Below the pieces are notes generated by a model that ran no database searches, was not told the origin of the DNA, and saw nothing but the letters and a program-made list of their open reading frames with translations. From an uncultured Lachnospiraceae bacterium (GTDB taxonomy: Bacteria > Bacillota_A > Clostridia > Lachnospirales > Lachnospiraceae), in NCBI GenBank assembly GCA_947175285.1, contig CAMWMM010000156.1:1-9549 (forward strand): a stretch of 9,549 nt of DNA, written 5' to 3'. This document shows, piece after piece, positions 1 through 7,774 of the stretch. The position numbers and the translations under genes are program-made. Position 1 is the stretch's first letter. Each line of letters begins with the position of its first letter.

Positions 1-1745
1 TTGGCATTTTGTAATATCTGTCTTGCCTCTTCATTGGCTTCCCGCAAAATACGGTCTTTTGACTGATCCATTTTTTCCTGTTTAGATTCCAGACGTTCTT
101 TTAAAGATTTGATTTCCTCTTTGTGAGAAGCAATTTCCAGACGTTCTTTTTCAATCGTAATACGACTGTTTTCCAAATCAGCTAATAAATCTTCAAAGCT
201 CTCTTTATCTTCCGTAATATGCTTTTTCGCGTCCTCAATAATATAATCCGGCAGTCCTAATTTGGATGAGATGGCAAAGGCATTACTTTTGCCGGGAATA
301 CCGATTAACAGACGGTAAGTCGGACGCAGCGTTTCGATATCAAATTCACAGCAGGCATTTTCCACAAACGGGGTAGAAAGCGCATATACTTTCAGTTCAC
401 TGTAATGCGTGGTTGCCATAGTGCGGATACCGCGGCCGTGTAAATGGTCTAAAATAGCAGTCGCAAGAGCAGCGCCCTCTGTCGGGTCGGTTCCTGCACC
501 AAGTTCATCAAAGAGACAGAGAGAGTTTTCATCTGCCTGCTTGAGAATAGAAACAATGGATGTCATATGGGAGGAAAAAGTAGAGAGGTTTTGCTCAATA
601 CTCTGTTCATCCCCGATATCGGCATAAACTTCCGTAAAAATAGAAAGTTCGGAACGGTCAAGCGCCGGAATATGAAGCCCGGACTGTCCCATCAGAGTTA
701 AAAGACCGACTGTTTTTAAGGATACGGTTTTACCGCCGGTATTAGGGCCGGTAATGATCAGTAAGTCAAAGTTCGTACCGAGTTCAATGTCAATGGGAAC
801 AACTTTTTTCTTGTCTAAAAGAGGGTGACGCCCTTTCCGGATATGAAGGTGGTGTTCCATATTAAAGAGCGGCATGGAAGCATTTTCCTCCATGGCAAGA
901 GAAGCTTTTGCAAAAATAAAGTCTAATGTTGTCATTATCTTTTGGTTATTGGATAGTTCCTGCGTGTAGGCTCCTGCCTGAGCGCTTAAATCGGCGAGAA
1001 TGATTTCTATTTCTTCCTGTTCTTTCAATTCCAGTTCTTTCAATTCGTTGTTTAAGGTGACAACGGCAGCAGGTTCAATGAAGAAAGTGGAACCGGTAGA
1101 AGACTGGTCATGAACCATACCGGAAACCTGTCCTTTATATTCCGCTTTGACCGGAATACAGTAACGGTTATTCCGCATTGTAACAACGGCATCCTGAAGA
1201 TAAGTCCGATAGGAGCCGTTAATCATGGAAGTAAGCTGCGAATGGATTTTATCATTTGTAAGCGACATTTTCCGGCGGATGTGTTTTAATTCCGGGCTGG
1301 CATCGTCTGCAATTTCTTCTTCCGATAAAATACATCTGCGAATTTCAGATGCAAGATTGGTTAAAGGTTCCAGACCATTGAAATATTCATCCAATGTATC
1401 TGCAGGCGCATCATCTCTGTCGCTTCTTCCGTACGCTTTGATACGGTTTACATTTTCCAGCATAGCGGCAATTTTTAACAATTCAGAAGATGACAGGGCG
1501 CTTCCGACTTCCAATGATTTGATACTTGGACCTAATTCGGTATTGCCGCCGAAAGAAGTAGAGCCTTTCTTAAAAAGACGGCTTAAGGCATCGGCAGTTT
1601 CCGACTGAGCGTGTGTTATTTCGGAAAGTTCTGTCATAGGAACAAGCTCCTCGCAGAGTTTCCTGCCGGGAGCGGAAGTCGCTTTATCAATTAATTTGTC
1701 AATTATTTTATGATACTCTAATATACGTAATACTTTGGTGTTCAT
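1..1745 (-). CDS. mutS2: MutS2 (RqcU) ATPase / Smr-family nuclease, 3'-truncated by window edge
   Basis: About 581 codons of MutS2 read on the minus strand, starting at ATG 1745-1743 and running off the left edge. MutS2 is a MutS-like ATPase; in Bacillus subtilis it splits collided ribosomes (RqcU), and in other bacteria it limits recombination. Visible features are the Walker A motif GPNTGGKT at residues 333-340 (bases 726-749), a Walker B and signature segment LFDELGAGTDPTEGAA near residues 411-426, a TTHYSELK switch motif shortly after, and a Lys/Glu-rich coiled coil from about residue 515. The family is usually near 785 residues, so roughly 200 C-terminal residues, including the Smr nuclease domain, lie outside the window. 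The start is supported by AAGGAG (1751-1756) five bases upstream. It is transcribed divergently from the HtrA-like gene. No defects are seen in the visible part. Confidence 0.95.
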   Translation of the reverse strand, partial: MNTKVLRILEYHKIIDKLIDKATSAPGRKLCEELVPMTELSEITHAQSETADALSRLFKKGSTSFGGNTELGPSIKSLEVGSALSSSELLKIAAMLENVNRIKAYGRSDRDDAPADTLDEYFNGLEPLTNLASEIRRCILSEEEIADDASPELKHIRRKMSLTNDKIHSQLTSMINGSYRTYLQDAVVTMRNNRYCIPVKAEYKGQVSGMVHDQSSTGSTFFIEPAAVVTLNNELKELELKEQEEIEIILADLSAQAGAYTQELSNNQKIMTTLDFIFAKASLAMEENASMPLFNMEHHLHIRKGRHPLLDKKKVVPIDIELGTNFDLLIITGPNTGGKTVSLKTVGLLTLMGQSGLHIPALDRSELSIFTEVYADIGDEQSIEQNLSTFSSHMTSIVSILKQADENSLCLFDELGAGTDPTEGAALATAILDHLHGRGIRTMATTHYSELKVYALSTPFVENACCEFDIETLRPTYRLLIGIPGKSNAFAISSKLGLPDYIIEDAKKHITEDKESFEDLLADLENSRITIEKERLEIASHKEEIKSLKERLESKQEKMDQSKDRILREANEEARQILQNA

Positions 1746-1785
1746 ACTAACTCCTTGGGCGCGTTAATAATAGCTTCAACAACCC

Positions 1786-1835
1786 GCGAGAATCGCAAAG
1801 CGATTCTTGCAACGCAAGCTGTAAAAGCTTGCGTT
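1786..1835. repeat. Two adjacent intergenic hairpins (palindromic repeat pair)
   Basis: Two inverted repeats lie back to back between the divergent genes. The first pairs 1786-1796 with 1800-1810 around an AAA loop: 11 positions, one of which is a G-T type mismatch. The second is a perfect 10-bp stem pairing 1811-1820 with 1826-1835 around GTAAA. The second overlaps the predicted mutS2 transcription start. Neither is followed by a strong T tract, so they are not convincing terminators. They could be an interspersed palindromic repeat, an mRNA leader structure or a protein-binding site; the sequence does not decide. Confidence 0.7.
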
Positions 1836-1836
1836 T

Positions 1837-1845
1837 ATTATATCA
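1837..1845 (-). promoter_or_regulatory. Extended -10 promoter candidate for mutS2
   Basis: On the minus strand these bases read TGATATAAT, a perfect TATAAT preceded by the extended -10 TG. The -35 region is weak (TAGTAA at 1865-1860, spacer 17), as is common with extended -10 promoters. Transcription would start near 1830 and leave an ~85-nt leader before mutS2 containing the hairpin at 1786-1810. Assigned by pattern only. Confidence 0.5.
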
Positions 1846-1851
1846 TAAAGG

Positions 1852-1880
1852 TTGTAAATTTACTACGAAAAAGATATACT
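1852..1880 (+). promoter_or_regulatory. Sigma-A-type promoter candidate for the htrA-like gene
   Basis: TTGTAA (1852-1857) and TATACT (1875-1880) are separated by 17 bases, matching 4/6 and 5/6 of the housekeeping consensus. Transcription would begin near 1887, giving a ~45-nt leader before the preferred ATG at 1931 and making the longer TTG-initiated reading from 1829 unlikely. It overlaps the mutS2 promoter region on the opposite strand, so the two genes may be co-regulated or compete. Confidence 0.5.
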
Positions 1881-1930
1881 TAGACATATGCGGAATGTAT
1901 TGCAGTCAGAGAGAAAGGCATGGTCTTGCT

Positions 1931-3226
1931 ATGGAAGATGATTTTTTACGGGAAAAAATAAAACAAAAACCGGTCAATAAGAAAAAACTTCTGCGAAGAA
2001 CGATTATTACGGCAGTGATGGCAGTAGTATTCGGTATTGTGGCATGCCTTACTTTTTTAATATTGGAACCAGTCATAAATAACTGGCTGTATCCGGAAGA
2101 GGAAGTAAAAGAAGTACAGTTTCCGGAAGAAACGATTGTAGAAGAAATGAATCCCGAAGATATGCTGACGGAAGATGCGATTGAGGAAGAAACGGAGCCG
2201 GTGGAACTGGAAGATGAGCAGATTCAGGAACTGCTTTCTCAAGTGACATTCGGTCTGGATGAGTACCAGACAGTATATGATGAACTTAACGCACTTGCGA
2301 AAGATGTCAGTCGTGCCATCGTAACAGTTACCGGAGTCACTTCGGATGTGGACTGGTTTAATAATCCGTACGAAAGCGAGGCGGTCGCTTCCGGTGTGAT
2401 TGTTGCGAATAACGGACGTGCCATGTTGGTTCTTGTCAACATGAATAATATCAGGAATGCAGATAAAATAGTCGTAACTTTTTGCGACCGGACACAAGCG
2501 GAGGCGGAAGTGATGCAAAAAGATGTCTCTACCGGACTTGCAATATTGTCGGTGTCATTGCTGTCTATTGAAGAAGATACGCTGGATGTTATTACGATTG
2601 CGAATCTGGGAAGTTCCAATGTGCTCAATCTGACGGGAACGCCGGTTATGGCGCTTGGCAGTCCAACGGGGACAAGCGGTTCTGTCTGTTATGGCATTAT
2701 TACCTCATCCGGCACTCCTATCGACCATGTAGACGCTGCATATAAGCTGCTTTCTACGGATATTTACGGGAGCCGGAATGCGACAGGTGTACTTGTTAAT
2801 TTAAAGGGCTGGGTAGTCGGCATTATAGATAATTCACATAGTGGAAGTGATAGAGGGAATCTGCTTTCCGCTTACGGTATTTCTGAGTTAAAAAGAACGA
2901 TTACAAAAATGTCAAATAATCAGGAACGGGCTTATTTGGGAATCCACGGAACTGATGTGCCGCAGGAGGCAAGTCTGGAATCCGGCATACCGTTCGGCGC
3001 TTATATTAAAGAGATTGAAATGGACTCTCCGGCTATGACAGCGGGTATTCAAAGCGGAGATGTAATAACACAGATAGGAGAAGAAGAGATTACAAGTTAT
3101 AATGAGCTTTTAAACATACTTTACAATTCCGAGCCGGAGGATACGATTACCATTATTTTGATGCGTCAGGGAATGGAGGCATATCAGAAAATGGAAGTGG
3201 AAGTTACTTTGGAAAAGTTGGAGTAG
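1931..3226 (+). CDS. Membrane-anchored HtrA-like protein with PDZ domain; catalytic triad apparently lost
   Basis: 431 aa in the S1C trypsin-like (HtrA/DegP) architecture. It has a short basic cytoplasmic N terminus (residues 1-23), one membrane segment (about 24-46), a very acidic linker (about 55-98), a trypsin-like domain (about 124-325) and a PDZ domain (about 333-427, with YLGI and an AGIQSGDVIT segment). Active HtrA proteins have TNxHV, TDLAVL and GNSGGPL. Here the corresponding stretches are LVNMNNI (residues 168-174, no His), STGLAIL (200-206, Asp replaced by Gly202) and RNATGVLVN (282-290, Ser replaced by Ala284 or Thr285). All three catalytic residues therefore look missing, suggesting a pseudoprotease that senses or binds peptides at the membrane. 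ATG 1931 was chosen for its leader with GAGAAAGG at 1911-1918, although the spacing is long; ATG 1895 is the alternative. It is the first gene of a likely operon with yhaM, which starts 26 bases after its stop. Confidence 0.85.
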   Translation: MEDDFLREKIKQKPVNKKKLLRRTIITAVMAVVFGIVACLTFLILEPVINNWLYPEEEVKEVQFPEETIVEEMNPEDMLTEDAIEEETEPVELEDEQIQELLSQVTFGLDEYQTVYDELNALAKDVSRAIVTVTGVTSDVDWFNNPYESEAVASGVIVANNGRAMLVLVNMNNIRNADKIVVTFCDRTQAEAEVMQKDVSTGLAILSVSLLSIEEDTLDVITIANLGSSNVLNLTGTPVMALGSPTGTSGSVCYGIITSSGTPIDHVDAAYKLLSTDIYGSRNATGVLVNLKGWVVGIIDNSHSGSDRGNLLSAYGISELKRTITKMSNNQERAYLGIHGTDVPQEASLESGIPFGAYIKEIEMDSPAMTAGIQSGDVITQIGEEEITSYNELLNILYNSEPEDTITIILMRQGMEAYQKMEVEVTLEKLE

Positions 3227-3252
3227 ATTGAAAGAAAGGTAAGGTGATTATT

Positions 3253-4197
3253 ATGAAATATATTAAAGACTATAAAGAGGGAGACCGGATTTCAGATATT
3301 TATTTGTGCAAGCATAAACAGGCTGCGGTGACAAAGAACGGAAAACCATACGATAATGTGATTTTGCAGGATAAGACCGGCACATTGGATGCAAAAGTAT
3401 GGGACCCGAACAATGCAGGCATTGAAGAATTTGATTCTCTGGATTACATAGAAGTCTATGGCGACGTAAATTGTTTTCAGGGTGCATTGCAGGTTAATGT
3501 AAAAAGAATCAGACGCTGCAAAGAAGGAGAGTATGACCCTGCCGATTATCTTCCGGTCAGCAGCAAAAATATAGACGATATGATGCAGGAACTTTTAAAG
3601 TTTATCGACAGCATACGGAGTCCTTATTTAAAAGAACTTTTGCAGGCATTGTTTGTAAAAGATGAAAAATTCATCAAAGCTTTTCGCCAGTCATCTGCGG
3701 CAAAGACTGTGCATCATGGATTTGTCGGAGGACTTCTGGAACATACGTTAAGCGTGACAAAATTATGTGATTATTATTGCGGCCAGTATGCGCTTTTGAA
3801 TAGAGATTTATTGATTAGTGCGGCTATTTGTCATGATATCGGAAAGACAAAAGAACTGTCTCTTTTCCCGCAAAATGATTATACCGATGACGGACAATTT
3901 CTGGGACATATTGTAATCGGTGTGGAAATGGTGGGAGAAAAAATCCGGGAAATTAACGGTTTCCCTCCGGTTCTGGCAAATGAGCTAAAGCATTGTATTT
4001 TATCTCATCACGGAGAATATGAATTCGGCTCCCCGAAAAAACCGGCAATTATGGAAGCGGTGGCATTGAATTTTGCCGATAATACCGACGCCAAGTTACA
4101 GACTTTTACAGAACTGCTGAATAGTACGACAGAGAGCGGATGGCTTGGGTTTAACAGATTGTTTGAGTCGAATGTGATAAAGACAAGAGACGAGTAA
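3253..4197 (+). CDS. yhaM: 3'-5' exoribonuclease YhaM (OB-fold plus HD domain)
   Basis: 314 aa, the same length as Bacillus subtilis YhaM. The enzyme is a cytoplasmic metal-dependent 3'-to-5' exoribonuclease that trims RNA 3' ends. The N-terminal OB-fold (about residues 8-88) contains the nucleic-acid-binding segment VILQDKTGTLDAKVW. The HD phosphohydrolase domain (about 150-285) carries candidate metal ligands in HHGFVGGLLEHTL (His154, His155, His163), the HD pair His194-Asp195 in ICHDIGK, HCILSHHG (His252, His253) and NFADNTDAK (Asp276). The ATG at 3253 sits 8 bases after AAGG (3241-3244); a GTG at 3244 would overlap that site and is rejected. It ends 9 bases before the rlmD start, whose ribosome binding site directly abuts its stop, so the two are almost certainly cotranscribed. 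Confidence 0.93.
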   Translation: MKYIKDYKEGDRISDIYLCKHKQAAVTKNGKPYDNVILQDKTGTLDAKVWDPNNAGIEEFDSLDYIEVYGDVNCFQGALQVNVKRIRRCKEGEYDPADYLPVSSKNIDDMMQELLKFIDSIRSPYLKELLQALFVKDEKFIKAFRQSSAAKTVHHGFVGGLLEHTLSVTKLCDYYCGQYALLNRDLLISAAICHDIGKTKELSLFPQNDYTDDGQFLGHIVIGVEMVGEKIREINGFPPVLANELKHCILSHHGEYEFGSPKKPAIMEAVALNFADNTDAKLQTFTELLNSTTESGWLGFNRLFESNVIKTRDE

Positions 4198-4206
4198 GGG
4201 AAAAAT

Positions 4207-5754
4207 ATGGAATATCAGAAAAATGGTGTTATGACGGTGCGGATAGACGATATCGGAAATGACGGAGAGGGTATTGGTAAAATTGATGGATATACCCTGT
4301 TTGTTAAGGATGCGGTCATTGGCGATATCGTTGAAGCGAAGATTACCAAAGTAAAAAAGAATTACGGATATGCAAAACTGGAAAGGGTGGTAACGCCCTC
4401 TCCTTTTCGCGTTACGCCGCGATGCGCATTTCACAGACAATGCGGAGGCTGCCAGATTCAGGCGATGAGCTATGAAAGGCAGCTTATTTTTAAGCAGGAT
4501 AAAATCAGGAATCATTTACTGCGTATCGGAGGTTTTTCCGGGGAGCTGATTGATGAGATTATGGAGCCGATTATCGGTATGGCTCATCCGTGGCACTATC
4601 GGAATAAAGCGCAGTACCCCGTAGGATATGATAAAAACGGGAACCTTATCACAGGTTTTTATGCAGGACGCACACATGATATTATTGCAAATACGGACTG
4701 CTTTTTAGGAGCGCATGAAAATAAACTGATATTGGAAGCCGTACTTTCCTATATGAAAGAAAATCATGTTTCTGCCTATCAAGAAAAGACAGGGGAAGGG
4801 CTGGTTCGGCATATCTTAATCCGGACAGGTTTTGCTTCCGGAGAGATAATGGTTTGTTTGGTGATTAACGGGGAAAAGCTGCCTGCGGAAAAAATGCTGG
4901 TAGAGAAATTGACCGGGCTTTCTTTTGCAGAGGAAGCTGATAGGCGGGAAGATGGTTGTATCGGAAATGCAATCACCAGTATTTCTCTTAGCATCAATAT
5001 GGAGAGAAACAATGTGATTATGGGAAAGATCATCCGTAATCTGTGGGGAAAGAATTATATTGAAGACAGTATCTGGGTGCTGCAGGATACGGAGAAAAAC
5101 GAGGATAAAAATGAGAGCGTGACTTTTCGGATTTCACCGCTTTCTTTTTATCAGGTCAATCCCGGACAGACGGAAAAGTTATATAATCTTGCATTAACGT
5201 ATGCGGAATTAACCGGAAAAGAAACCGTGTGGGATTTATACTGTGGCATTGGAACGATTTCTCTTTTTCTGGCAAAGCGGGCAAAACAGGTTTATGGTGT
5301 GGAAATTGTTCCGCAGGCAATTGAGGATGCAAAAGAGAATGCCCGTATCAATGGGATTACGAATGCGGAGTTTTATGTGGGCAAGGCAGAGGAAGTTCTG
5401 CCGGAGAAGTATGAAAAAGAAGGCATTCATGCAGATGTCATTGTAGTGGATCCGCCCAGAAAAGGCTGCGACAGTAAATGCTTGGAGACAATGCTTGCGA
5501 TGAAGCCGGAACGGATTGTGTATGTGAGCTGTGATTCGGCAACACTGGCAAGGGATTTGCGGGTGCTTGTGGACGGCGGGTATGAACTTAAAAAGGTGAG
5601 AGGCGTGGACCGGTTTGGGGGAACGGTGCATGTGGAGAGTGTGTGCCAGCTTGTGAGGAAAGATACGGATGGCGGTACAGCGGGGAAGGTAACGAAAAGG
5701 AAAATCAATTACCGCGAGGAAGAGATACCGGATTGCGGGTGTATTTATGGGTAG
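4207..5754 (+). CDS. rlmD: 23S rRNA (uracil-C5)-methyltransferase, RlmD/RlmCD (RumA) family
   Basis: 515 aa SAM-dependent enzyme that methylates uridine C5 in 23S rRNA. In order it has a TRAM RNA-binding domain (about residues 1-62), Cys73, Cys79 and Cys82 with Cys165 as the expected 4Fe-4S ligands, the SAM motif DLYCGIGTIS (343-352), DPPRKGCD (415-422), the catalytic Cys442 in [13 protein letters not shown], and Glu477 in HVESV as the expected general base. A ~30-residue tail after the usual end of the fold ends in CGCIYG. ATG 4207 follows AAGGG (4196-4200) by 6 bases, directly after yhaM. Oddity: codons 394 to the stop are duplicated 2020 bases downstream, so this 3' end is either the original or one supplied by an inserted segment. 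All catalytic motifs are present, so the enzyme should work. The exact target uridine cannot be read from sequence. Confidence 0.93.
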   Translation: MEYQKNGVMTVRIDDIGNDGEGIGKIDGYTLFVKDAVIGDIVEAKITKVKKNYGYAKLERVVTPSPFRVTPRCAFHRQCGGCQIQAMSYERQLIFKQDKIRNHLLRIGGFSGELIDEIMEPIIGMAHPWHYRNKAQYPVGYDKNGNLITGFYAGRTHDIIANTDCFLGAHENKLILEAVLSYMKENHVSAYQEKTGEGLVRHILIRTGFASGEIMVCLVINGEKLPAEKMLVEKLTGLSFAEEADRREDGCIGNAITSISLSINMERNNVIMGKIIRNLWGKNYIEDSIWVLQDTEKNEDKNESVTFRISPLSFYQVNPGQTEKLYNLALTYAELTGKETVWDLYCGIGTISLFLAKRAKQVYGVEIVPQAIEDAKENARINGITNAEFYVGKAEEVLPEKYEKEGIHADVIVVDPPRKGCDSKCLETMLAMKPERIVYVSCDSATLARDLRVLVDGGYELKKVRGVDRFGGTVHVESVCQLVRKDTDGGTAGKVTKRKINYREEEIPDCGCIYG

Positions 5755-5759
5755 GGGGA
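5386..5759 (+). repeat. Direct repeat copy 1: 3' end of intact rlmD
   Basis: This 374-bp segment (rlmD codons 394 to stop plus 5 bases) recurs at 7406-7779 with 4 mismatches (5397 T/C, 5712 C/T, 5715 C/G, 5737 G/A). Three are silent; the last changes Gly511 to Arg in the other copy. The repeat begins exactly at a codon boundary and ends five bases after the stop. Sequences outside both ends are unrelated. The two copies bracket a 1646-bp segment holding one sizeable gene. Confidence 0.97.
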
Positions 5760-5770
5760 AGGTGGAGAAG

Positions 5771-5824
5771 ATGGAAGAATTAGCCGGACGCTTTGAAGAT
5801 GAGATAACACGAAGTAGAATGTAA
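5771..5824 (+). CDS. Candidate 17-codon small ORF after rlmD
   Basis: ATG 5771 opens a 17-residue frame (MEELAGRFEDEITRSRM) ending at TAA 5822-5824. It is preceded by a purine-rich GGGGGAAGGTGGAG-type ribosome binding site 3-4 bases upstream, starting where the direct repeat ends. It may be a leader peptide, or the surviving 5' end of a gene that once followed rlmD and was cut by the rearrangement. It is too short to judge by composition, and no family is recognised. Confidence 0.25.
   Translation: MEELAGRFEDEITRSRM
5793..5820 (+). promoter_or_regulatory. Weak promoter candidate upstream of the AlbA_2 gene
   Basis: TTGAAG (5793-5798) and TAGAAT (5815-5820), spacer 16, match 4/6 and 5/6 of the housekeeping consensus. 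It would give a ~60-nt leader before the start at 5888. It overlaps the 17-codon ORF, so at most one of the two readings is likely to be the main one. No terminator is visible after rlmD, so read-through is also possible. Confidence 0.3.
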
Positions 5825-5887
5825 CCTGATAATATGCTAAAATTAATTTGTTAATTATGGCAGAAAATGTAGTAGGGAGTGAATAAA

Positions 5888-7390
5888 TTGAACGAAAAAG
5901 AATTGTTGGAAATTATTGACAAAGGCGAGTGTCATACGACTGAGTTCAAGAAATCCACAACAGATATTACTAAGGATGTTTATGAAAGTATCTGTGCATT
6001 TTCTAATAGAGATGGTGGTCATATTTTCTTAGGTGTGAAAGATAATGGGGAGATACTTGGTATAGAACCCAATTGCATTGAAAGAATGAAGAAAGATTTT
6101 GTGACTGCAATTAATAATGCAAACAAAATGTATCCACCGCTATTTTTGACACCAGTAGAATGTGAACTTCAAGGAAGAAGAATACTGCATATTTATGTGC
6201 CTGTTGGTACGCAGGTAAGCAGATGCTCCGGACGAATATATGATAGAAATAACGAGTCAGATATTGATATTACAGATAATGAAGAACTTGTATACAAATT
6301 ATATGCAAGAAAGCAGAGAACTTATTTTGTAAATAAGATATTTCCAGAATGGGGAATGGATGTACTTCGTCCTGACTTGATAGAAAGAGCTAGAAAAATG
6401 ACTCGTGCAAGAAGCAACAATCATCCTTGGTTATCAATGGATGATGAGGAACTGCTAAGAAGCGCAGGTCTTATTTTATTGGATCAGGAAAGTAAAAGAG
6501 AGGGAATTACATTAGCTGCAATTCTTCTGTTTGGAAAAGATACAACTATTATGTCAGTACTTCCGCAGCATAAAACAGATATGATTTTCCGGGTACAGAA
6601 TTTGGACAGATACGATGATAGAGATGTGATAGTTACCAATCTTTTGGATAGCTATGACAGAATGGGTGAGTTTGCTAAAAAGCATTTGAGCGATCCTTTT
6701 GTTTTAGATGGAATGCAGTCTGTTAGTGCCAGAGATGCAATTTTAAGGGAAATCATATCGAATAGCTTGGCGCATCGAGATTATTCAAGCGGTTATGTCG
6801 CAAAAATGATAATTGAAAAAGACAGGATATTTGCGGAAAACAGTAACAGAACGCATGGGTATGGAAATCTCAATTTGAACACATTTGAGCCATTTCCTAA
6901 GAATCCTGCAATTTCTAAGGTGTTTAGAGAAATTGGTCTTGCAGACGAATTGGGGTCCGGTATGCGAAACACTTATAAATTTACCAAGTTGTATTCTGGA
7001 GGTATTCCGCAGTTTGTAGAAGGTGATGTTTTCAAAACAGTGATTCCACTGAATGAGACTGCAACAATGAAATCGGGACCAAAGGCTAGTGACCAAGTCA
7101 GTGACCAAGTTAGTGACCAAGTCAGTGACCAAGTCGGAAGCGATGCGGTTACGGAAAAAATTCTTGAATTTTGCAAAACAGCTAGAACTAAAAAAGAGAT
7201 TTCAGAGTATATAGGGTATAAGAATTTAACCTATATGACAAGAACTTTCCTTAAGCCATTATTGGAAAGTGGTAAGTTGGCATGTACAATACCAGAGAAA
7301 CCGCAAAGCAGGTTGCAGAAGTATATAACTAAACAGAATGAAGCGAAAGAATTAAGAATGGAGTATGGCGAAAAAAGACAGAACGGGTAA
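5888..7390 (+). CDS. AlbA_2 (Schlafen-like) / GHKL ATP-binding winged-helix regulator, COG2865-type
   Basis: 500 aa from TTG 5888, chosen because AGGGAG (5874-5879) lies 8 bases upstream; the GTG at 5879 overlaps that site. The N-terminal AlbA_2 domain (about residues 1-140) shows HTTEFKKS and AFSNRDGGHIFLGVKDNGEI. The middle (about 210-390) resembles the ATPase-like part of this family, with an N-box-like EIISNSLAHRDYS (288-300) and a G-box-like ELGSGM (354-359). A DQVS tandem linker (401-416) leads to a C-terminal winged-helix-like domain (about 418-470). Such proteins are annotated as putative transcriptional regulators, and AlbA_2 domains occur in nucleic-acid-binding and defence-linked proteins; the target here is unknown. 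It is the only sizeable gene between the two rlmD 3'-end repeats, its stop (TAA TAG) lies 15 bases before the second, and its lower GC supports foreign origin. Confidence 0.85.
   Translation: MNEKELLEIIDKGECHTTEFKKSTTDITKDVYESICAFSNRDGGHIFLGVKDNGEILGIEPNCIERMKKDFVTAINNANKMYPPLFLTPVECELQGRRILHIYVPVGTQVSRCSGRIYDRNNESDIDITDNEELVYKLYARKQRTYFVNKIFPEWGMDVLRPDLIERARKMTRARSNNHPWLSMDDEELLRSAGLILLDQESKREGITLAAILLFGKDTTIMSVLPQHKTDMIFRVQNLDRYDDRDVIVTNLLDSYDRMGEFAKKHLSDPFVLDGMQSVSARDAILREIISNSLAHRDYSSGYVAKMIIEKDRIFAENSNRTHGYGNLNLNTFEPFPKNPAISKVFREIGLADELGSGMRNTYKFTKLYSGGIPQFVEGDVFKTVIPLNETATMKSGPKASDQVSDQVSDQVSDQVGSDAVTEKILEFCKTARTKKEISEYIGYKNLTYMTRTFLKPLLESGKLACTIPEKPQSRLQKYITKQNEAKELRMEYGEKRQNG
7088..7135 (+). 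repeat. Four 12-bp tandem repeats encoding (SDQV)4
   Basis: Four head-to-tail copies of AGTGACCAAGTY, differing only by one C/T at the last base of unit 2, encode SDQV four times. The unit is a multiple of three, so copy-number change would lengthen or shorten the linker between the ATPase-like and winged-helix domains without breaking the frame. DQVxDQVx linkers are, from memory, common in this protein family. Confidence 0.95.
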
Positions 7391-7405
7391 TAGAAAGACA
7401 CGAGA

Positions 7406-7774
7406 GCAGAGGAAGTCCTGCCGGAGAAGTATGAAAAAGAAGGCATTCATGCAGATGTCATTGTAGTGGATCCGCCCAGAAAAGGCTGCGACAGTAAATG
7501 CTTGGAGACAATGCTTGCGATGAAGCCGGAACGGATTGTGTATGTGAGCTGTGATTCGGCAACACTGGCAAGGGATTTGCGGGTGCTTGTGGACGGCGGG
7601 TATGAACTTAAAAAGGTGAGAGGCGTGGACCGGTTTGGGGGAACGGTGCATGTGGAGAGTGTGTGCCAGCTTGTGAGGAAAGATACGGATGGCGGTACAG
7701 CGGGGAAGGTAACGAAAAGGAAAATCAATTATCGGGAGGAAGAGATACCGGATTGCAGGTGTATTTATGGGTAG
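7406..7774 (+). pseudogene. Duplicated 3' fragment of rlmD (codons 394 to stop)
   Basis: A 123-codon remnant, still open to the original stop, including DPPRKGCD and [13 protein letters not shown] but lacking the TRAM, Fe-S and main SAM-binding parts, so it cannot be a functional methyltransferase. The first in-frame start-like codon (GTG 7466) has no ribosome binding site. It continues in the same frame as the AlbA_2 gene but is separated from it by TAA TAG. It differs from the intact copy at four bases, three of them silent, consistent with both copies having been part of functional rlmD genes before they were brought together. Confidence 0.93.

Noticed and set aside
409..1608. Plus-strand open frames at 409-627 and 1225-1608
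   Set aside because: Both are antisense to mutS2, whose conserved Walker motifs and continuous frame explain this DNA.
1811..1840. Rho-independent terminator between mutS2 and the htrA-like gene
   Set aside because: The two genes diverge, so no transcript needs to end here, and the stem is followed by only three T residues before mixed sequence.
1829..1930. Longer N terminus for the HtrA-like gene from TTG 1829
   Set aside because: The start lies inside the 1811-1835 hairpin, has no ribosome binding site, and the added residues span the predicted promoter; ATG 1931 directly precedes the basic stretch and membrane segment expected at the N terminus.
7088..7135. CRISPR-like repeat array
   Set aside because: The units are 12 bp, directly adjacent without spacers, and in frame with a protein linker.
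7447..7728. Minus-strand frames identical in both repeat copies (also at 5427-5708)
   Set aside because: They are shadows of the well-supported rlmD frame, and their duplication simply follows the direct repeat.
7466..7774. A separate 102-aa gene encoding a methyltransferase
   Set aside because: It is the duplicated end of rlmD without the RNA-binding, Fe-S or main SAM-binding parts, and its GTG has no ribosome binding site.
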